From Alcaligenaceae bacterium (GTDB lineage: Bacteria; Pseudomonadota; Gammaproteobacteria; Burkholderiales; Burkholderiaceae_B): a DNA stretch of 64,000 bases. The stretch covers positions 16,674-80,673 of the forward strand of contig CANCOC010000004.1 in assembly GCA_947379755.1 (NCBI GenBank), read 5' to 3'. A program made the position numbers and the translations under genes. Below the pieces are notes generated by a model, which saw only the letters and a list, made by a program, of their open reading frames with translations, was not told where the DNA came from and ran no database searches. Positions 17,016-27,296 of this stretch are shown here, piece by piece (the first letter of the stretch is position 1; every line of letters begins with the position of its first letter).

Positions 17016-18362
17016 TCAAGGACGGGCTGCCAGTTTTTGTTCCAGATAATGAATACTGGTGCCGCCTTCTACAAAGCGGGCATCCACCATCAATTCACGA
17101 TGCAGGGCAATATTGGTTTTAATACCTTCGACCACCATTTCAGACAAGGCAATCGTCATACGCGCGACAGCCTGTGCCCGCGTATCACCATAGGTGATGA
17201 CCTTGGCAATCATCGAGTCGTAGTGTGGCGGTACAAAATAACCATTGAACACGTGTGAATCAATCCGCACTCCCGGACCACCAGGTGTATGCAGATTAGT
17301 GATCCGTCCGGGGCTGGGGACAAAATTGAAGGGATCCTCAGCATTAATCCGGCACTCAAGCGCGTGGCCTTTAAAGGTGACGTCACGCTGACGTAAAGTA
17401 AATTTCTCGCCTGCAGCCACCAGGATCTGCTGCTGCACCAGATCAATCCCTGTAATCAGTTCGGTCACAGGGTGCTCGACCTGAATGCGAGTGTTCATCT
17501 CGATAAAATAAAACTCACCATTTTCAAACAGGAATTCAAACGTACCTGCACCGCGATACCCCATCTTGCGGCATGCCTCGGCACAACGCTCGCCGATGCG
17601 CTCAATCAGTTTGCGCGGGATCCCTGGAGCGGGCGCCTCTTCAATGACTTTCTGGTGACGACGCTGCATCGAGCAGTCGCGCTCGCCGAGCCAGACCGCA
17701 TTGCGTTCACCATCAGCCAACACCTGGATCTCGATATGACGCGGATTTTCCAGATATTTTTCGAGGTAGACCTCGGGATTGTTAAAGGCGGCACCGGCCT
17801 CAGCCTTGGTCATCGTCACGGCGTTGAGCAAAGCGGCTTCGGTATGCACCACACGCATGCCCCGTCCACCGCCGCCGCCGGCGGCCTTGATAATGACCGG
17901 GTAACCGACTTCGCGTGCCGTGCGCAGGATTTCTGCCGGATCATCAGGCAAGGCGCCTTCTGATCCAGGTACGACGGGCACGCCCGCCACGATCATGGCC
18001 TGCTTGGCGCTGACCTTGTCACCCATCAGACGAATGGTCTCCGGGCGCGGCCCAATAAATACAAAGCCACTTTTTTCGACACGATCGGCAAAGTCGGCAT
18101 TTTCGGAAAGAAAACCGTAGCCAGGGTGAATCGCTTCTGAATCAGTGACCTCAGCGGCCGCGATGATTGCAGGCATATTGAGGTAACTGTCACGCGAGGC
18201 GGCGGGCCCGATACAAACAGACTCATCGGCCAGACGCACATACTTGGCGTCCCGGTCAGCTTCTGAATGAACAACGACAGTCTTGATACCCATTTCGCGG
18301 CATGCCCGCTGAATACGCAAGGCAATTTCGCCACGGTTGGCGATCAGAATTTTTTCAAACAT
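17016..18362 (-). CDS. accC: acetyl-CoA carboxylase, biotin carboxylase subunit
   Basis: 448 residues from the ATG at 18362 ([16 protein letters not shown]). An upstream in-frame TTG at 18371 lies inside accB and is rejected. It is the ATP-dependent carboxylase of biotin carried on AccB, the first step of fatty acid synthesis. Motifs: an ATP-grasp glycine-rich loop [12 protein letters not shown], then EAPAPGIP and [18 protein letters not shown] with the catalytic Glu/Arg region. The start ATG lies one base beyond the accB stop, consistent with translational coupling and equal output. Confidence 0.98.
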   Translation of the reverse strand: MFEKILIANRGEIALRIQRACREMGIKTVVVHSEADRDAKYVRLADESVCIGPAASRDSYLNMPAIIAAAEVTDSEAIHPGYGFLSENADFADRVEKSGFVFIGPRPETIRLMGDKVSAKQAMIVAGVPVVPGSEGALPDDPAEILRTAREVGYPVIIKAAGGGGGRGMRVVHTEAALLNAVTMTKAEAGAAFNNPEVYLEKYLENPRHIEIQVLADGERNAVWLGERDCSMQRRHQKVIEEAPAPGIPRKLIERIGERCAEACRKMGYRGAGTFEFLFENGEFYFIEMNTRIQVEHPVTELITGIDLVQQQILVAAGEKFTLRQRDVTFKGHALECRINAEDPFNFVPSPGRITNLHTPGGPGVRIDSHVFNGYFVPPHYDSMIAKVITYGDTRAQAVARMTIALSEMVVEGIKTNIALHRELMVDARFVEGGTSIHYLEQKLAARP

Positions 18363-18363
18363 A

Positions 18364-18822
18364 TCAGGCAATCACGAATAGAGGTTGGCCATATTCAACC
18401 GGCTCACCGTTTTCAACCAGGATCTCTTTGATCACGCCTGTTTTATCCGCCTCAATTTCATTGAGGAGCTTCATCGCTTCGATGATGCACAGCGGCTCGC
18501 CTTCTTTGACCGCCTGGCCAACCTGAACAAAAGCAGGTGAGCCAGGGTTGGGAGAACGATAGAATGTTCCGACCATAGGCGATTTAACAGTATGACCAGT
18601 CGGCGCAGCTGGAGCGGCAGGCGCGGCAGCGCTGGCTGCAGCGGCATCGGCTGCAGCTGGAGCCGCAGGAGCCGCAGCGGGTGCGGGTGCGTAGGCAACA
18701 GGCTGCACGGTTTGAGAAAACTTGACAATGCGAACCTTGCCCTCGCCTTCGGTAATCTCGAGCTCGGCAATGCCAGACTCCGCAACCAGGTCGATCAGGG
18801 TTTTAAGTTTTCTGAGATCCAT
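18364..18822 (-). CDS. accB: biotin carboxyl carrier protein of acetyl-CoA carboxylase
   Basis: 152 residues. The biotinylation site is EAMKLLNE near residue 118; the usual form is EAMKMMNE or EAMKLMNE, so only a conservative change is seen, and the target Lys is present. The N-terminal helix ([16 protein letters not shown]) is family-typical. A long Ala/Pro linker (about 50-75) separates it from the biotinyl domain ([16 protein letters not shown] to the C-terminus). It carries CO2 between AccC and the AccAD transferase. It is the first gene of accB-accC and lies 41 bases after aroQ. Confidence 0.97.
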   Translation of the reverse strand: MDLRKLKTLIDLVAESGIAELEITEGEGKVRIVKFSQTVQPVAYAPAPAAAPAAPAAADAAAASAAAPAAPAAPTGHTVKSPMVGTFYRSPNPGSPAFVQVGQAVKEGEPLCIIEAMKLLNEIEADKTGVIKEILVENGEPVEYGQPLFVIA

Positions 18823-18863
18823 AGTATTTCCGTAAAGTTTTTAATGAACCAGCGTTTGAGTGA

Positions 18864-19310
18864 TCAGGCTGGCTGGACGTGCTGCACGGCGAACCGCACA
18901 GCGGCCTCGTAGCCCTGTGGGCCAAGACCCGCCACCACACCAAGCGCCAGATCTGACAGGTATGAGTGATGACGAAAAGCTTCTCGCTGATAGACGTTGG
19001 AAAGATGCACTTCGACAAAAGGAATCTTTACTGCTGACAGGGCATCGCGGATTGCAACACTCGTATGTGTATAAGCACCCGCATTGATCACGATGAAATC
19101 CGTACCATCCAGGCGAGCAGCCTGTATGCGATCAACCAGCTCACCCTCATGATTACTTTGGTACGTATCCAGACTGGCACCCAGGCTCGAAGACAGACCA
19201 CCCAGCCGGGCGTTAAGCTCGGGGAGCGTGGTATGACCATAGAGATGTGGTTCGCGCGAGCCCAGCAAATTCAGGTTGGGGCCATGCAAAACCAGGATGC
19301 GTTGTGCCAT
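18864..19310 (-). CDS. aroQ: 3-dehydroquinate dehydratase, type II
   Basis: 148 residues, typical of the type II enzyme that converts 3-dehydroquinate to 3-dehydroshikimate by anti elimination. The signature [17 protein letters not shown] at the start carries the essential Arg and the catalytic Tyr. The [16 protein letters not shown] block forms the substrate site, and [19 protein letters not shown] the lid and His/Glu contacts. It sits directly upstream of accB on the same strand, the common aroQ-accB-accC arrangement of proteobacteria. Confidence 0.97.
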   Translation of the reverse strand: MAQRILVLHGPNLNLLGSREPHLYGHTTLPELNARLGGLSSSLGASLDTYQSNHEGELVDRIQAARLDGTDFIVINAGAYTHTSVAIRDALSAVKIPFVEVHLSNVYQREAFRHHSYLSDLALGVVAGLGPQGYEAAVRFAVQHVQPA

Positions 19311-19372
19311 ATAAGAATCAGCTATCTATCTAAACAGAGCTCTTTTTAAGCTAAAACCCGCGATTTGTCTAC

Positions 19373-19948
19373 TTACGTCCTTGATTTTGTAACAAGTGAC
19401 TCAACCTGGGTACGTAGCGCATCAGGTTTGACCTGACCCAGAACTGTATCGATCATGTTGCCTTCTGCATCAAACATGACGGTAAAAGGCAGTCCACCCG
19501 AGGGGTTACCCAGCTCTCTCATCATCGAAATTCCTGCATTACCGGCAATCAGCAAGGGATAAGAAACCTTGATTTTATCTACAAATTGACGGATATTGTC
19601 TACAGTATCTATGCCGATACCAACAAAATGAACTTTCTGAAAGGTCTGAGCCATTAAATCAAGATCTGGCATCTCCTGGACACAAGGTGCACACCAGGTC
19701 GCCCAGAAATTGACCACGATCGGCTGGCCAAGAAACTGCTTAAAGGCCACCTCACGACCGGACAGGTCAGGCAGCGTCGACTCCAGTAGCGCGCCCGGAT
19801 TCAAGGTAGTCCTTGGAAGCGTCGTCCCAGCCGTTGCCGCGCGATTCGCCTGAGGCGCTTTGCGCGATGACTCTCGCCAGGCCAGCCAGCCCGCGCACGC
19901 CATGGCCGCGAGCCCCCCCGCCCCAAATATGATCGTTCTTCTCTTCAT
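19373..19948 (-). CDS. TlpA-like periplasmic thioredoxin-fold protein
   Basis: 191 residues from the ATG at 19948, which puts a signal anchor (MKRRTIIFGAGGLAAMACAGWLA) at the very start; ATGs at 19960 and 19987 are alternatives without a better ribosome site. The thioredoxin domain shows NFWATWCAPCVQEMPDLD with the redox pair CAPC and, later, the cis-Pro loop GGLPFTVMFD. TlpA/ResA proteins reduce periplasmic disulfides, often during cytochrome c maturation or stress defence; the client is unknown here. It is divergent from mpl. Confidence 0.85.
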   Translation of the reverse strand: MKRRTIIFGAGGLAAMACAGWLAWRESSRKAPQANRAATAGTTLPRTTLNPGALLESTLPDLSGREVAFKQFLGQPIVVNFWATWCAPCVQEMPDLDLMAQTFQKVHFVGIGIDTVDNIRQFVDKIKVSYPLLIAGNAGISMMRELGNPSGGLPFTVMFDAEGNMIDTVLGQVKPDALRTQVESLVTKSRT

Positions 19949-20076
19949 GCGTTCAATCATAACGCCGAGGGCATGGGAACGGGACAATTCATCCCATCGC
20001 GATCCGGGAACCTGTCAAAGCTATGCAGGGGCGCCCACAAGGCATCTCCCTCTACAATGCGGACAGGAGATTGTTC

Positions 20077-21447
20077 ATGCACCTGCACATACTAGGAATT
20101 TGCGGCACCTTCATGGGTGGACTGGCGTTGATCGCGCGCGCGGCCGGACATCGTGTCACCGGGTGTGACGCGGGTGTCTATCCCCCCATGAGCACTCAGC
20201 TGACCGAACAAGGCATCGATCTGATCGAAGGCTTTGGCCCCGAACAGCTCGATCTGAAACCCGATTTATTTGTAATCGGTAACGTCGTGTCGCGTGGCAA
20301 CCCCCTCATGGAAGCCATTCTGAATGAAGGGCTGCCTTATGTCTCCGGTCCGCAATGGCTCGGCGAACATGTATTGAGCGGCCAGCACGTCCTGGCTGTT
20401 GCAGGTACACACGGCAAAACCACCACCAGCTCAATGCTGGCCTGGATTCTGCAATCTGCAGGAAAGTCTCCAAACTTCCTGATCGGTGGCGTTGCCCCAG
20501 GATTACAGGTCTCTGCGCGCTTTGATCCTGCTTCTGCGCTCTTTGTGATTGAGGCCGACGAATACGATACGGCGTTTTTCGATAAACGCTCAAAGTTTGT
20601 CCACTACCGCCCCCGGACCGCGATCCTCAACAACCTTGAATACGATCACGCTGATATCTTTCCCGATCTCGCTGCAATCGAAACACAATTCCATCACCTG
20701 CTGCGCACAGTGCCGGGCCAGGGACAAGTGATCCTTCCCGCCCGGGACGCGGCACTCGAACGTGTTCTGGCGCGCGGCTGCTGGTCTGAGGTGGTTCGAA
20801 CAGGCGAGACTTCCGGCTGGCATACACAAACAATCGATGCACAAAGCTTTGATGTGTATCAGGGCATGGAATGTATTGGACGTGTGCACTGGGAACTGAC
20901 TGGTGCCCACAATTGTCATAATGCACTGGTCGCGATTGTCGCAGCCGCACACGTCGGCGTCGGAGCGACACGCAGCATTGAAGCGCTGTGCAAATTTTCA
21001 GGCGTCAAGCGACGCATGGAAGTCCGCGGCACGATCAACGGCGTCACCGTCTACGACGACTTTGCCCATCATCCGACGGCCATCCGTACGACTCTGGACG
21101 GACTGCGCGCACAAGTCGGTACCCAGCGTATTTTGGCCGTTCTGGAGCCTCGTTCAAATACAATGAAGCTTGGGACCATGGCGGCGCGCCTGCCCGAAGC
21201 ACTCGCCGCTGCAGACCTTGTATTCTGTTTTGGTGAGCGCACGGGCAAACAGGCGCTCGGCTGGGATCCTGCCCACGTCCTGTCTGCGCTGGGCGCGCGC
21301 ATGCAGTCACACGACCAGATCGACCAGATGGTCACTGCCATTGCCCAGGCCGCCCGACCAGGTGACCACGTCCTCATCATGAGCAATGGTGGCTTTGGTG
21401 GTATCCATCAGCGCCTGCTCGACACCCTTGGCTCAAGTGCAGCCTGA
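20077..21447 (+). CDS. mpl: UDP-N-acetylmuramate:L-alanyl-gamma-D-glutamyl-meso-diaminopimelate ligase
   Basis: 456 residues from the ATG at 20077 (MHLHILGICGTFMGG), which has AGGAGA upstream; the frame is open to 20023, but that extension lacks family similarity. Mpl reattaches the recycled murein tripeptide to UDP-MurNAc in the cytoplasm. The Mur-ligase ATP loop is GTHGKTTTSSML, followed by FVIEADEYDTAFFDKRSKF and the NLEYDHADIFPD block; the C-terminal domain has YDDFAHHPTAI. All are diagnostic for Mpl against MurC. It starts a plus-strand run with the RNase gene 35 bases downstream. Confidence 0.96.
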   Translation: MHLHILGICGTFMGGLALIARAAGHRVTGCDAGVYPPMSTQLTEQGIDLIEGFGPEQLDLKPDLFVIGNVVSRGNPLMEAILNEGLPYVSGPQWLGEHVLSGQHVLAVAGTHGKTTTSSMLAWILQSAGKSPNFLIGGVAPGLQVSARFDPASALFVIEADEYDTAFFDKRSKFVHYRPRTAILNNLEYDHADIFPDLAAIETQFHHLLRTVPGQGQVILPARDAALERVLARGCWSEVVRTGETSGWHTQTIDAQSFDVYQGMECIGRVHWELTGAHNCHNALVAIVAAAHVGVGATRSIEALCKFSGVKRRMEVRGTINGVTVYDDFAHHPTAIRTTLDGLRAQVGTQRILAVLEPRSNTMKLGTMAARLPEALAAADLVFCFGERTGKQALGWDPAHVLSALGARMQSHDQIDQMVTAIAQAARPGDHVLIMSNGGFGGIHQRLLDTLGSSAA

Positions 21448-21482
21448 ATAAAGCGGCTCACGTATCACAACCGGAATCCAGA

Positions 21483-23393
21483 ATGTTTGTTTTGTATGAA
21501 GAAGACGGCGCGTTTAAAGCGGGCCACATCATGTCTGAAACCGAGGCTGCACTGCAGGTCGAGTCAGGCTCGGGCAAGCGCAGCAAAATCAAACGCACGC
21601 ACTGCATTTTTACCTTTGCAAGCCCTGCGCCTGAGGCCTTGCTTGCACAGGCGGAACAAAGTGCTCAGGAAATAGATGTCCCCTTTTTGTGGGAATGCGC
21701 GCCCAAAGAGGAGTTTGATGTCGAAACCCTGGGTGCAGACTATTTTGGCCATGCTCCTGATGCGCTCGAAAAAGCCACTCTGCTCCTGAGACTGCATGCC
21801 TCACCCATCTACTTTCACCGGCGAGGCCGTGGTCGATATCGTGCGGCTCCGCCTGAAATACTCACCGCAGCACTCGGCGCGCTGGAAAAGAAACAAAAAC
21901 AAGCCGAAGAAATCCAGGGCTGGGCCAGCGAGATGATTGCAGGGCGCCTGCCGGGCGGAATTGCTGAACTCGCGATGACGCTCATTATTCGTCCAGACAA
22001 GAACTCGCAGGCATGGAAGGCGCTCGATGCCGCCTGCACGCAGGCGCAAAAAACACCCGAGCGTCTGCTGCTTGATCTGGGTGCGTGGCCGCATGCCCTT
22101 GCTCTGCATAAAGGCAAATTTCTTGCGACCCACTTCCCGCGCGGCGTGGGATTCCCTGAGCTGGACTTGCCCACAGCGGGAGCAGAGCTCCCACTGGCCG
22201 AAGTCCAAGCCTATTCAGTGGACGATATCTCGACGACCGAAATCGACGATGCACTGTCGGTCACGATGCTGCCTGATGGCAATATTTGCGTGGGCATCCA
22301 CATCGCGGCACCCGGCCTTGCCGTCACACGAGACAGCGAGCTTGACCGTCTCGCGCGCGCAAGGATGTCAACGGTATACACACCGGGCGAAAAAATCCCC
22401 ATGCAACCGGAGAACGTCATTAACGCGTTTTCCCTGGAAGCCGGTCGTGCCGTGCCCGCCCTGTCACTTTATGTGACCGCGAACCCTGTGACGGGTGACA
22501 TCCTGTCCCACACCAGCAAGCTCGAGCGACTGGCCGTGCGTGAAAACCTGCGTCACAATTTGCTGGATGCCGAGATCACCGAGGCCACACTGGCAGATTC
22601 TGACCATATCCTGCCGTATAACGACTGGATTCGACCGCTCTGGGCATTCGCCATGCAACTGGCCAAACAGCGTGAAGACGTCCGGGGCAAACCTGAAAAT
22701 AACAATCGGGTGGAATACAGTTTTTATCTGGACGGGACCGCTGACAGTCCGGATACTCCGGTAAGCATCCTGCCACGCATGCGCAATGCGCCGCTTGATC
22801 GCCTGATTGCCGAATACATGATCCTGGCCAACAGCACCTGGGGTGGAGTGCTCGCGGCGCATGGCGTACCGGGCATCTACCGTTCACAACAAACCGGTCG
22901 CGTCAGAATGAGTACGCATGCCTTGCCTCACGAGGCGATCGGGGTCTCGCAATACGCCTGGTGCACCTCGCCCTTGCGGCGTTATGTTGACCTCGTGAAT
23001 CAATGGCAATTGATCGCCACCATCCAGCATGGCATCTCTGCCCCACTCGTGGCTCCGTTCAAGCCTCGCGATGCAGACTTGTTTGCGATCATTGGCGGCT
23101 TTGAAGCCCAGTACACCGCATGGAACGACTTCCAGAACAGCATGGAACGCTACTGGTGCCTGAGGTGGTTGCAACAACAGAATATCTCGACATGCCTGGC
23201 AACCGTCCTGAAAGAAGACTTGGTTCGGCTGAGCAATGCCCCACTTGTCACGCGATTGTCCGGCATGCCGGAACTTGGCCGTGGCCAGCAGATCGAACTC
23301 AGGATCCAGGGGTTCGACGAGCTTGGGCTCGAACTGGATTGCGGATATCTGTCAGCCATTGAACCTCTCCCGGAACACACAGAGAACGCCTAA
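21483..23393 (+). CDS. RNase II/R-family exoribonuclease (RNB domain protein)
   Basis: 636 residues. An N-terminal RNA-binding-like region of about 230 residues precedes an RNB catalytic domain (about 235-540). The metal site is in VDDISTTEIDDALS (residues about 246-259), which keeps the spaced aspartates, and the HIAAP strand follows. The basic segment RYVDLVNQWQL is in the expected place. The enzyme is expected to degrade RNA 3' to 5'. It lacks an obvious cold-shock pair at the N-terminus and a long basic tail, so it is nearer to the small RNB proteins of Burkholderiales than to E. coli RNase R. The next gene begins 33 bases on. Confidence 0.9.
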   Translation: MFVLYEEDGAFKAGHIMSETEAALQVESGSGKRSKIKRTHCIFTFASPAPEALLAQAEQSAQEIDVPFLWECAPKEEFDVETLGADYFGHAPDALEKATLLLRLHASPIYFHRRGRGRYRAAPPEILTAALGALEKKQKQAEEIQGWASEMIAGRLPGGIAELAMTLIIRPDKNSQAWKALDAACTQAQKTPERLLLDLGAWPHALALHKGKFLATHFPRGVGFPELDLPTAGAELPLAEVQAYSVDDISTTEIDDALSVTMLPDGNICVGIHIAAPGLAVTRDSELDRLARARMSTVYTPGEKIPMQPENVINAFSLEAGRAVPALSLYVTANPVTGDILSHTSKLERLAVRENLRHNLLDAEITEATLADSDHILPYNDWIRPLWAFAMQLAKQREDVRGKPENNNRVEYSFYLDGTADSPDTPVSILPRMRNAPLDRLIAEYMILANSTWGGVLAAHGVPGIYRSQQTGRVRMSTHALPHEAIGVSQYAWCTSPLRRYVDLVNQWQLIATIQHGISAPLVAPFKPRDADLFAIIGGFEAQYTAWNDFQNSMERYWCLRWLQQQNISTCLATVLKEDLVRLSNAPLVTRLSGMPELGRGQQIELRIQGFDELGLELDCGYLSAIEPLPEHTENA

Positions 23394-23426
23394 AATCAAA
23401 CACTTGTCATCGATCAGCAGCCGAAC

Positions 23427-24320
23427 GTGACTTCGCACATCCAACCTCCTCTGGCTCCACTGCCCAAGCAGTGGCGAGCATCCGAGCAGCGCTTTTTGCG
23501 CTGGGCGATTGCGCTGTCGATCCTGACACATGTTGTGCTCATCGCCTGGCAACGCCCTCCCGCCCAGCAAGCCCTGGATGCAACGCAGACGATGGAAGTC
23601 GTGATGGTCAATGCCAGCACTGACTTGCCACCTGCCCATGCCCGTTTGCTTGCACAGAACAATCTGGATGGTGGGGGTGACGCCGCAGCCGTCAATGCAT
23701 CGCACGACATGCCCTATTCGGGCGACACAGGCGTTCAGGTCGAGGTGCAGGCCCTGACAAAAAAAAGGCTCCAGCTTGAGTCCGAACAGCAGCGTCTGCT
23801 GACGCGCATCCAGTCGCCCGAACTGGTGGCTCAACCACAAACCTCGCCTTACTTCATGAAGGAAAGCGAGGCACCGGGCACTGACGATGCCCAGCGCGAC
23901 AGTATTCTGCAGAATGCAAAGATCGCAATCCTTGCGCAGCAGGTCCAGGATTACAACCAGCGCCCACGCAAACACTTTGACGCACCCGCCACACAAGCCG
24001 TACGTTACGCCGCCTACATTGACCAGTGGCGCCAGCGGATCGAACAGATCGGCGCACTGCATTATCCGCGCAGCACAGGCAAGACCGTCTACGGCACGGT
24101 CCAGGCGACACTCACGATCCGTCAGGACGGGACATTGTCAGACATCACGATCGACCAGCCGTCGGACCAGGCACTGCTGAACCAGGCGGTTCGCCGGATC
24201 GCGCAACTTTCCGCACCTTTTGGCCCCTTTCCTCCGGACATGGCCAGGCAAATCGACCAGCTCGTCATCACCAGGACCTGGCATTTTGTCAACGGCGTTC
24301 TTCAAACTCGCGAACCATGA
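23427..24320 (+). CDS. TonB-like energy transducer protein
   Basis: 297 residues starting at GTG 23427. A single membrane helix (about 28-46, AIALSILTHVVLIAW) anchors a periplasmic region: a variable middle with a Lys/Gln-rich helical stretch (VEVQALTKKRLQLESEQQR), then a TonB C-terminal fold (about 195-290, YGTVQATLTIRQDG, ITIDQPSDQALLNQAV). TonB proteins pass proton-motive-force energy to outer-membrane receptors. No ExbB/ExbD or receptor gene is nearby and the Pro-rich spacer is missing, so it may be a TolA/TonB-like structural protein instead. The stop overlaps the aroE start (ATGA). Confidence 0.8.
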   Translation: MTSHIQPPLAPLPKQWRASEQRFLRWAIALSILTHVVLIAWQRPPAQQALDATQTMEVVMVNASTDLPPAHARLLAQNNLDGGGDAAAVNASHDMPYSGDTGVQVEVQALTKKRLQLESEQQRLLTRIQSPELVAQPQTSPYFMKESEAPGTDDAQRDSILQNAKIAILAQQVQDYNQRPRKHFDAPATQAVRYAAYIDQWRQRIEQIGALHYPRSTGKTVYGTVQATLTIRQDGTLSDITIDQPSDQALLNQAVRRIAQLSAPFGPFPPDMARQIDQLVITRTWHFVNGVLQTREP

Positions 24321-25201
24321 ACGACACACAATCAGGCAAGACTCAACAGGCACAGATCCCCAGGTTCGCCGTCATCGGCCATCCGGTCAAGCACAGCCGC
24401 TCCCCAGCCATTCATCAGCTATTTGGCCAACAGACAGGAATCGCCCTGCAATATTCACGGATTGAGGCACCAACAGATGCGTTTGCGTCGACCCTCAATG
24501 ATTTCTTTTCCCAGGGTGGTCGTGGGCTCAACGTCACGGTGCCGTTCAAACAACAGGCCTGGCAACTCGCCAGCGCACACCTCAGTGCACGCGCACGCAC
24601 GGCTCAGGCTGTCAATACCCTGTGGATGCATGAGGGTGCGCTGCATGGCTGCAACACCGATGGCGTCGGACTCGTACGCGACCTGCAGCGCCTGGGTGTG
24701 CAATGCAAAGATGCACGTATCCTGATGATTGGTGCCGGGGGGGCCGCACGCGGGGTCATGGGCCCGCTGCTTGAGACTGGCTGCGCTGAACTTCGCGTGG
24801 TCAATCGCACTCCTGAACGAGCCAGAGATCTGATGGCTGGCTGGCAGCCCGTCGCCCGGGCATCCGGTGTGACACTCAGTGCAGGTGGTTTGCAGCAGGC
24901 AAGCCATCAGCCAGGATGGGACCTTGTTATCAACGCCAGTGCGAGCAGCCTGGGAGAGGCACCGCCTGATATACCTTCAGGCATATATGCACCCGGCGCC
25001 TGGGCATATGACATGATGTATAGCGCCCGTCCAACTCCTTATATGCAGCAGGCCATCCGCGAGGGTGTCTGTCACACTGCAGATGGTCTGGGCATGCTTG
25101 TCGCGCAGGCAGCAGAGAGTTTTCTGATATGGCATGGTGTGACACCAGCCATTGAGCCGGTGATTGCTGCGATCCGTGCCGAGCTTGATGCCTCGATATA
25201 G
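24317..25201 (+). CDS. aroE: shikimate 5-dehydrogenase
   Basis: 294 residues from the ATG at 24317, overlapping the preceding stop by 4 bases; a longer frame from 24026 lies inside the TonB-like gene and is rejected. The NADPH-dependent enzyme reduces 3-dehydroshikimate to shikimate. The shikimate site is GHPVKHSRSPAIH, the catalytic Lys is in NVTVPFKQQA, and the Rossmann loop is GAGGAARGVMGP, followed by NRTPERA where the Arg supports NADPH preference. Near the C-terminus, DGLGMLVAQAAESF is conserved. lptG follows after 73 bases. Confidence 0.96.
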   Translation: MNDTQSGKTQQAQIPRFAVIGHPVKHSRSPAIHQLFGQQTGIALQYSRIEAPTDAFASTLNDFFSQGGRGLNVTVPFKQQAWQLASAHLSARARTAQAVNTLWMHEGALHGCNTDGVGLVRDLQRLGVQCKDARILMIGAGGAARGVMGPLLETGCAELRVVNRTPERARDLMAGWQPVARASGVTLSAGGLQQASHQPGWDLVINASASSLGEAPPDIPSGIYAPGAWAYDMMYSARPTPYMQQAIREGVCHTADGLGMLVAQAAESFLIWHGVTPAIEPVIAAIRAELDASI

Positions 25202-25274
25202 AACAACGCTTAATGCAGATAAAAAACAAACCTGATCCCGATCGTTTCATCGACCAGGCATTACACTGGAACTT

Positions 25275-26453
25275 ATGCGTACCGCTCGCCGTTATCTCGC
25301 TCGTGAAATATACCGTTCCTCCTTTGTCGTGGTGGTGGCACTGCTTGGCCTGTTCACATTCTTCACGCTGGTCGACGAGCTCGACACCGTGGGTGAAAAA
25401 TTCCCTCTGAGTGCGCTGTTCTATCTGCAGATGCTCGCGATGCCGACGCGTCTGTATGACTTGCTGCCCATTGGCCTGCTGATTGGTGCGATTCTGGCGC
25501 TCGCCGGGCTCGCGCAACGCAACGAACTCGTGATTCTACGCGTGTCAGGCGTAAGTGGCATGGGCTTGCTCAAGATGCTCTGGACCATCTCGATCCCGAT
25601 CATCTGCGGTGCACTCCTTCTGTCAGAGGTCCTGACACCCATTGCTGAAGTCAAAAGCGGCGAAGCCAATCTGCTGCTGCGCGGCCGGGTCGAGGGCGGC
25701 ATGCTCGCGACAGGTTACTGGTTCAAAGAGCCGACCACCAACGGCGGCACACGCGTCATCAACATTGGAAAGTTACTGGCTTCTGGCAACGTTGCAAATC
25801 TGCGCATGTATGAGTTTTCAGACGCGACGAACTTCTCTGCCATGTCACAGGCGGATACTGGGCGTTTTGTCGACGGCAAGCTCGTCATGCAGAATGTGAC
25901 CGAAAACAGAATCACGGCGTCTGCAAAAAATGCGCTGGCAGACGCAAAAGTCACTAACAGCCCGCTCATGGTGGTCGAAAAGCTCAAGGAGCGCACGGTC
26001 GACACAACGCTCACACCCGAGCGTCTGGTCGCCCGGATTCTCATGCCAGAGCGCATGTCCCTGCTGGCCTTGCGTGACTACATTGATTATCTTAATAAAA
26101 ACCAGCTGCAGGCAGACCGGCAGGTTGTCGCTGTCTGGCGCAAGATCGCCTATCCGTTCACGCTGATTGTGATGCTGACAATCGCCGCTCCCATCAGCTT
26201 TATGCAGACACGACGCGGTGGCGTCGGGGCAAAGGTTTTTATCGGCATTCTGCTTGGCACCGGCTTTTTCATGATTAACCAGCTCGCGCTGAACGTGGGG
26301 CTGCTCTACAAATGGCCGCCCGTAATTACGGCGCTATTCCCAAATATTTGCGCGATGCTCATTGCGCTGGGATGTACCTGGCTCATGGAAAACCGTAATG
26401 CACTCGCATCGCGCAATACAGGTACATGGCCCTGGAGCAAATCGCCGATATGA
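25275..26453 (+). CDS. lptG: LPS export ABC transporter permease LptG
   Basis: 392 residues with the YjgP/YjgQ permease layout: membrane helices near 15-35, 60-85 and 100-125, a periplasmic beta-jellyroll (about 135-270), and helices again near 295-375. LptG pairs with LptF to pull lipopolysaccharide from the inner membrane under the LptB ATPase. LptG rather than LptF is favoured by length and by VDELDTVG and [17 protein letters not shown] loops, but this call is inference. lptF is usually next to it; here aroE is upstream and apaH downstream, so lptF must lie elsewhere. The stop overlaps the apaH ATG. Confidence 0.85.
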   Translation: MRTARRYLAREIYRSSFVVVVALLGLFTFFTLVDELDTVGEKFPLSALFYLQMLAMPTRLYDLLPIGLLIGAILALAGLAQRNELVILRVSGVSGMGLLKMLWTISIPIICGALLLSEVLTPIAEVKSGEANLLLRGRVEGGMLATGYWFKEPTTNGGTRVINIGKLLASGNVANLRMYEFSDATNFSAMSQADTGRFVDGKLVMQNVTENRITASAKNALADAKVTNSPLMVVEKLKERTVDTTLTPERLVARILMPERMSLLALRDYIDYLNKNQLQADRQVVAVWRKIAYPFTLIVMLTIAAPISFMQTRRGGVGAKVFIGILLGTGFFMINQLALNVGLLYKWPPVITALFPNICAMLIALGCTWLMENRNALASRNTGTWPWSKSPI

Positions 26454-27292
26454 TCGTATTACCCAACGTGTGGATGATTGGAGACATACAAGGATGCTGC
26501 GGATCACTCGATGATTTACTGCAACAGCCCGAGATTGCTCTGGACACCAAAGCGCGCTTCTGGTTTGCTGGCGACCTGGTCAACCGCGGTCCCAACTCAT
26601 TGTCGACACTCAGACGCCTGATGGCAATGCAGGATCGCAGCGTAGCCATTCTTGGCAATCACGACCTGCACCTGCTGGCCGTCGCGGCGGGCGTGAGACG
26701 TCTGGGCAAAAACGATACCTTACTCGAAGTGCTCGATGCACCAGATGCACAGGAGATCATCGACTGGTTACGCTGGCGACCATTGGCGCATTATGAGATG
26801 AATCACTTACTGGTGCATGCAGGTGTCATGGCCAAATGGGATGTGACAAAAACGCTTGCGCTTGCCAACGAAGTCGAAACCGCCCTGCGCGGAAATAACT
26901 GGCAAAAAATGTTGCAAAAAATGTATGGCAACGAACCCGATCACTGGAAGGAAGGTCATACCGGCGGCAAGCGCTATCGCGTCATTATCAATGCCCTGAC
27001 ACGCATGCGCATGTGCACGCTAAAAGGCCACATGGCGATGCCGGTCAAGGGGCAGCCGGATATCCGGGAAGAAGCACTGGTGCCATGGTTTGACGTACCG
27101 GATCGCGCCACGCGTGATGTCACAATCGTCTTCGGACACTGGTCGACACTTGGACTGGTGATGCGTTCAGATGTCATCTGCCTGGACACGGGCTGCGTCT
27201 GGGGCGGACATTTAACAGCCGTGCGCCTGCAGGATCGCAGGGTCGTGCAAGTCCCGTGCAAACAGAGCCAGAATCCGTTCGCTCCAGACTAA
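26450..27292 (+). CDS. apaH: symmetrical bis(5'-nucleosyl)-tetraphosphatase
   Basis: 280 residues from the ATG at 26450, which overlaps the lptG stop (ATGA). It hydrolyses Ap4A and related alarmones to two nucleoside diphosphates. The phosphoesterase motifs are all present: [21 protein letters not shown] and [10 protein letters not shown], with LVHAG later and FGHWSTLG near the C-terminus. Translational coupling to lptG is implied by the overlap. The 3' end stops 4 bases short of the convergent hydrolase gene. Confidence 0.96.
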   Translation: MIVLPNVWMIGDIQGCCGSLDDLLQQPEIALDTKARFWFAGDLVNRGPNSLSTLRRLMAMQDRSVAILGNHDLHLLAVAAGVRRLGKNDTLLEVLDAPDAQEIIDWLRWRPLAHYEMNHLLVHAGVMAKWDVTKTLALANEVETALRGNNWQKMLQKMYGNEPDHWKEGHTGGKRYRVIINALTRMRMCTLKGHMAMPVKGQPDIREEALVPWFDVPDRATRDVTIVFGHWSTLGLVMRSDVICLDTGCVWGGHLTAVRLQDRRVVQVPCKQSQNPFAPD

Positions 27293-27296
27293 ACGC

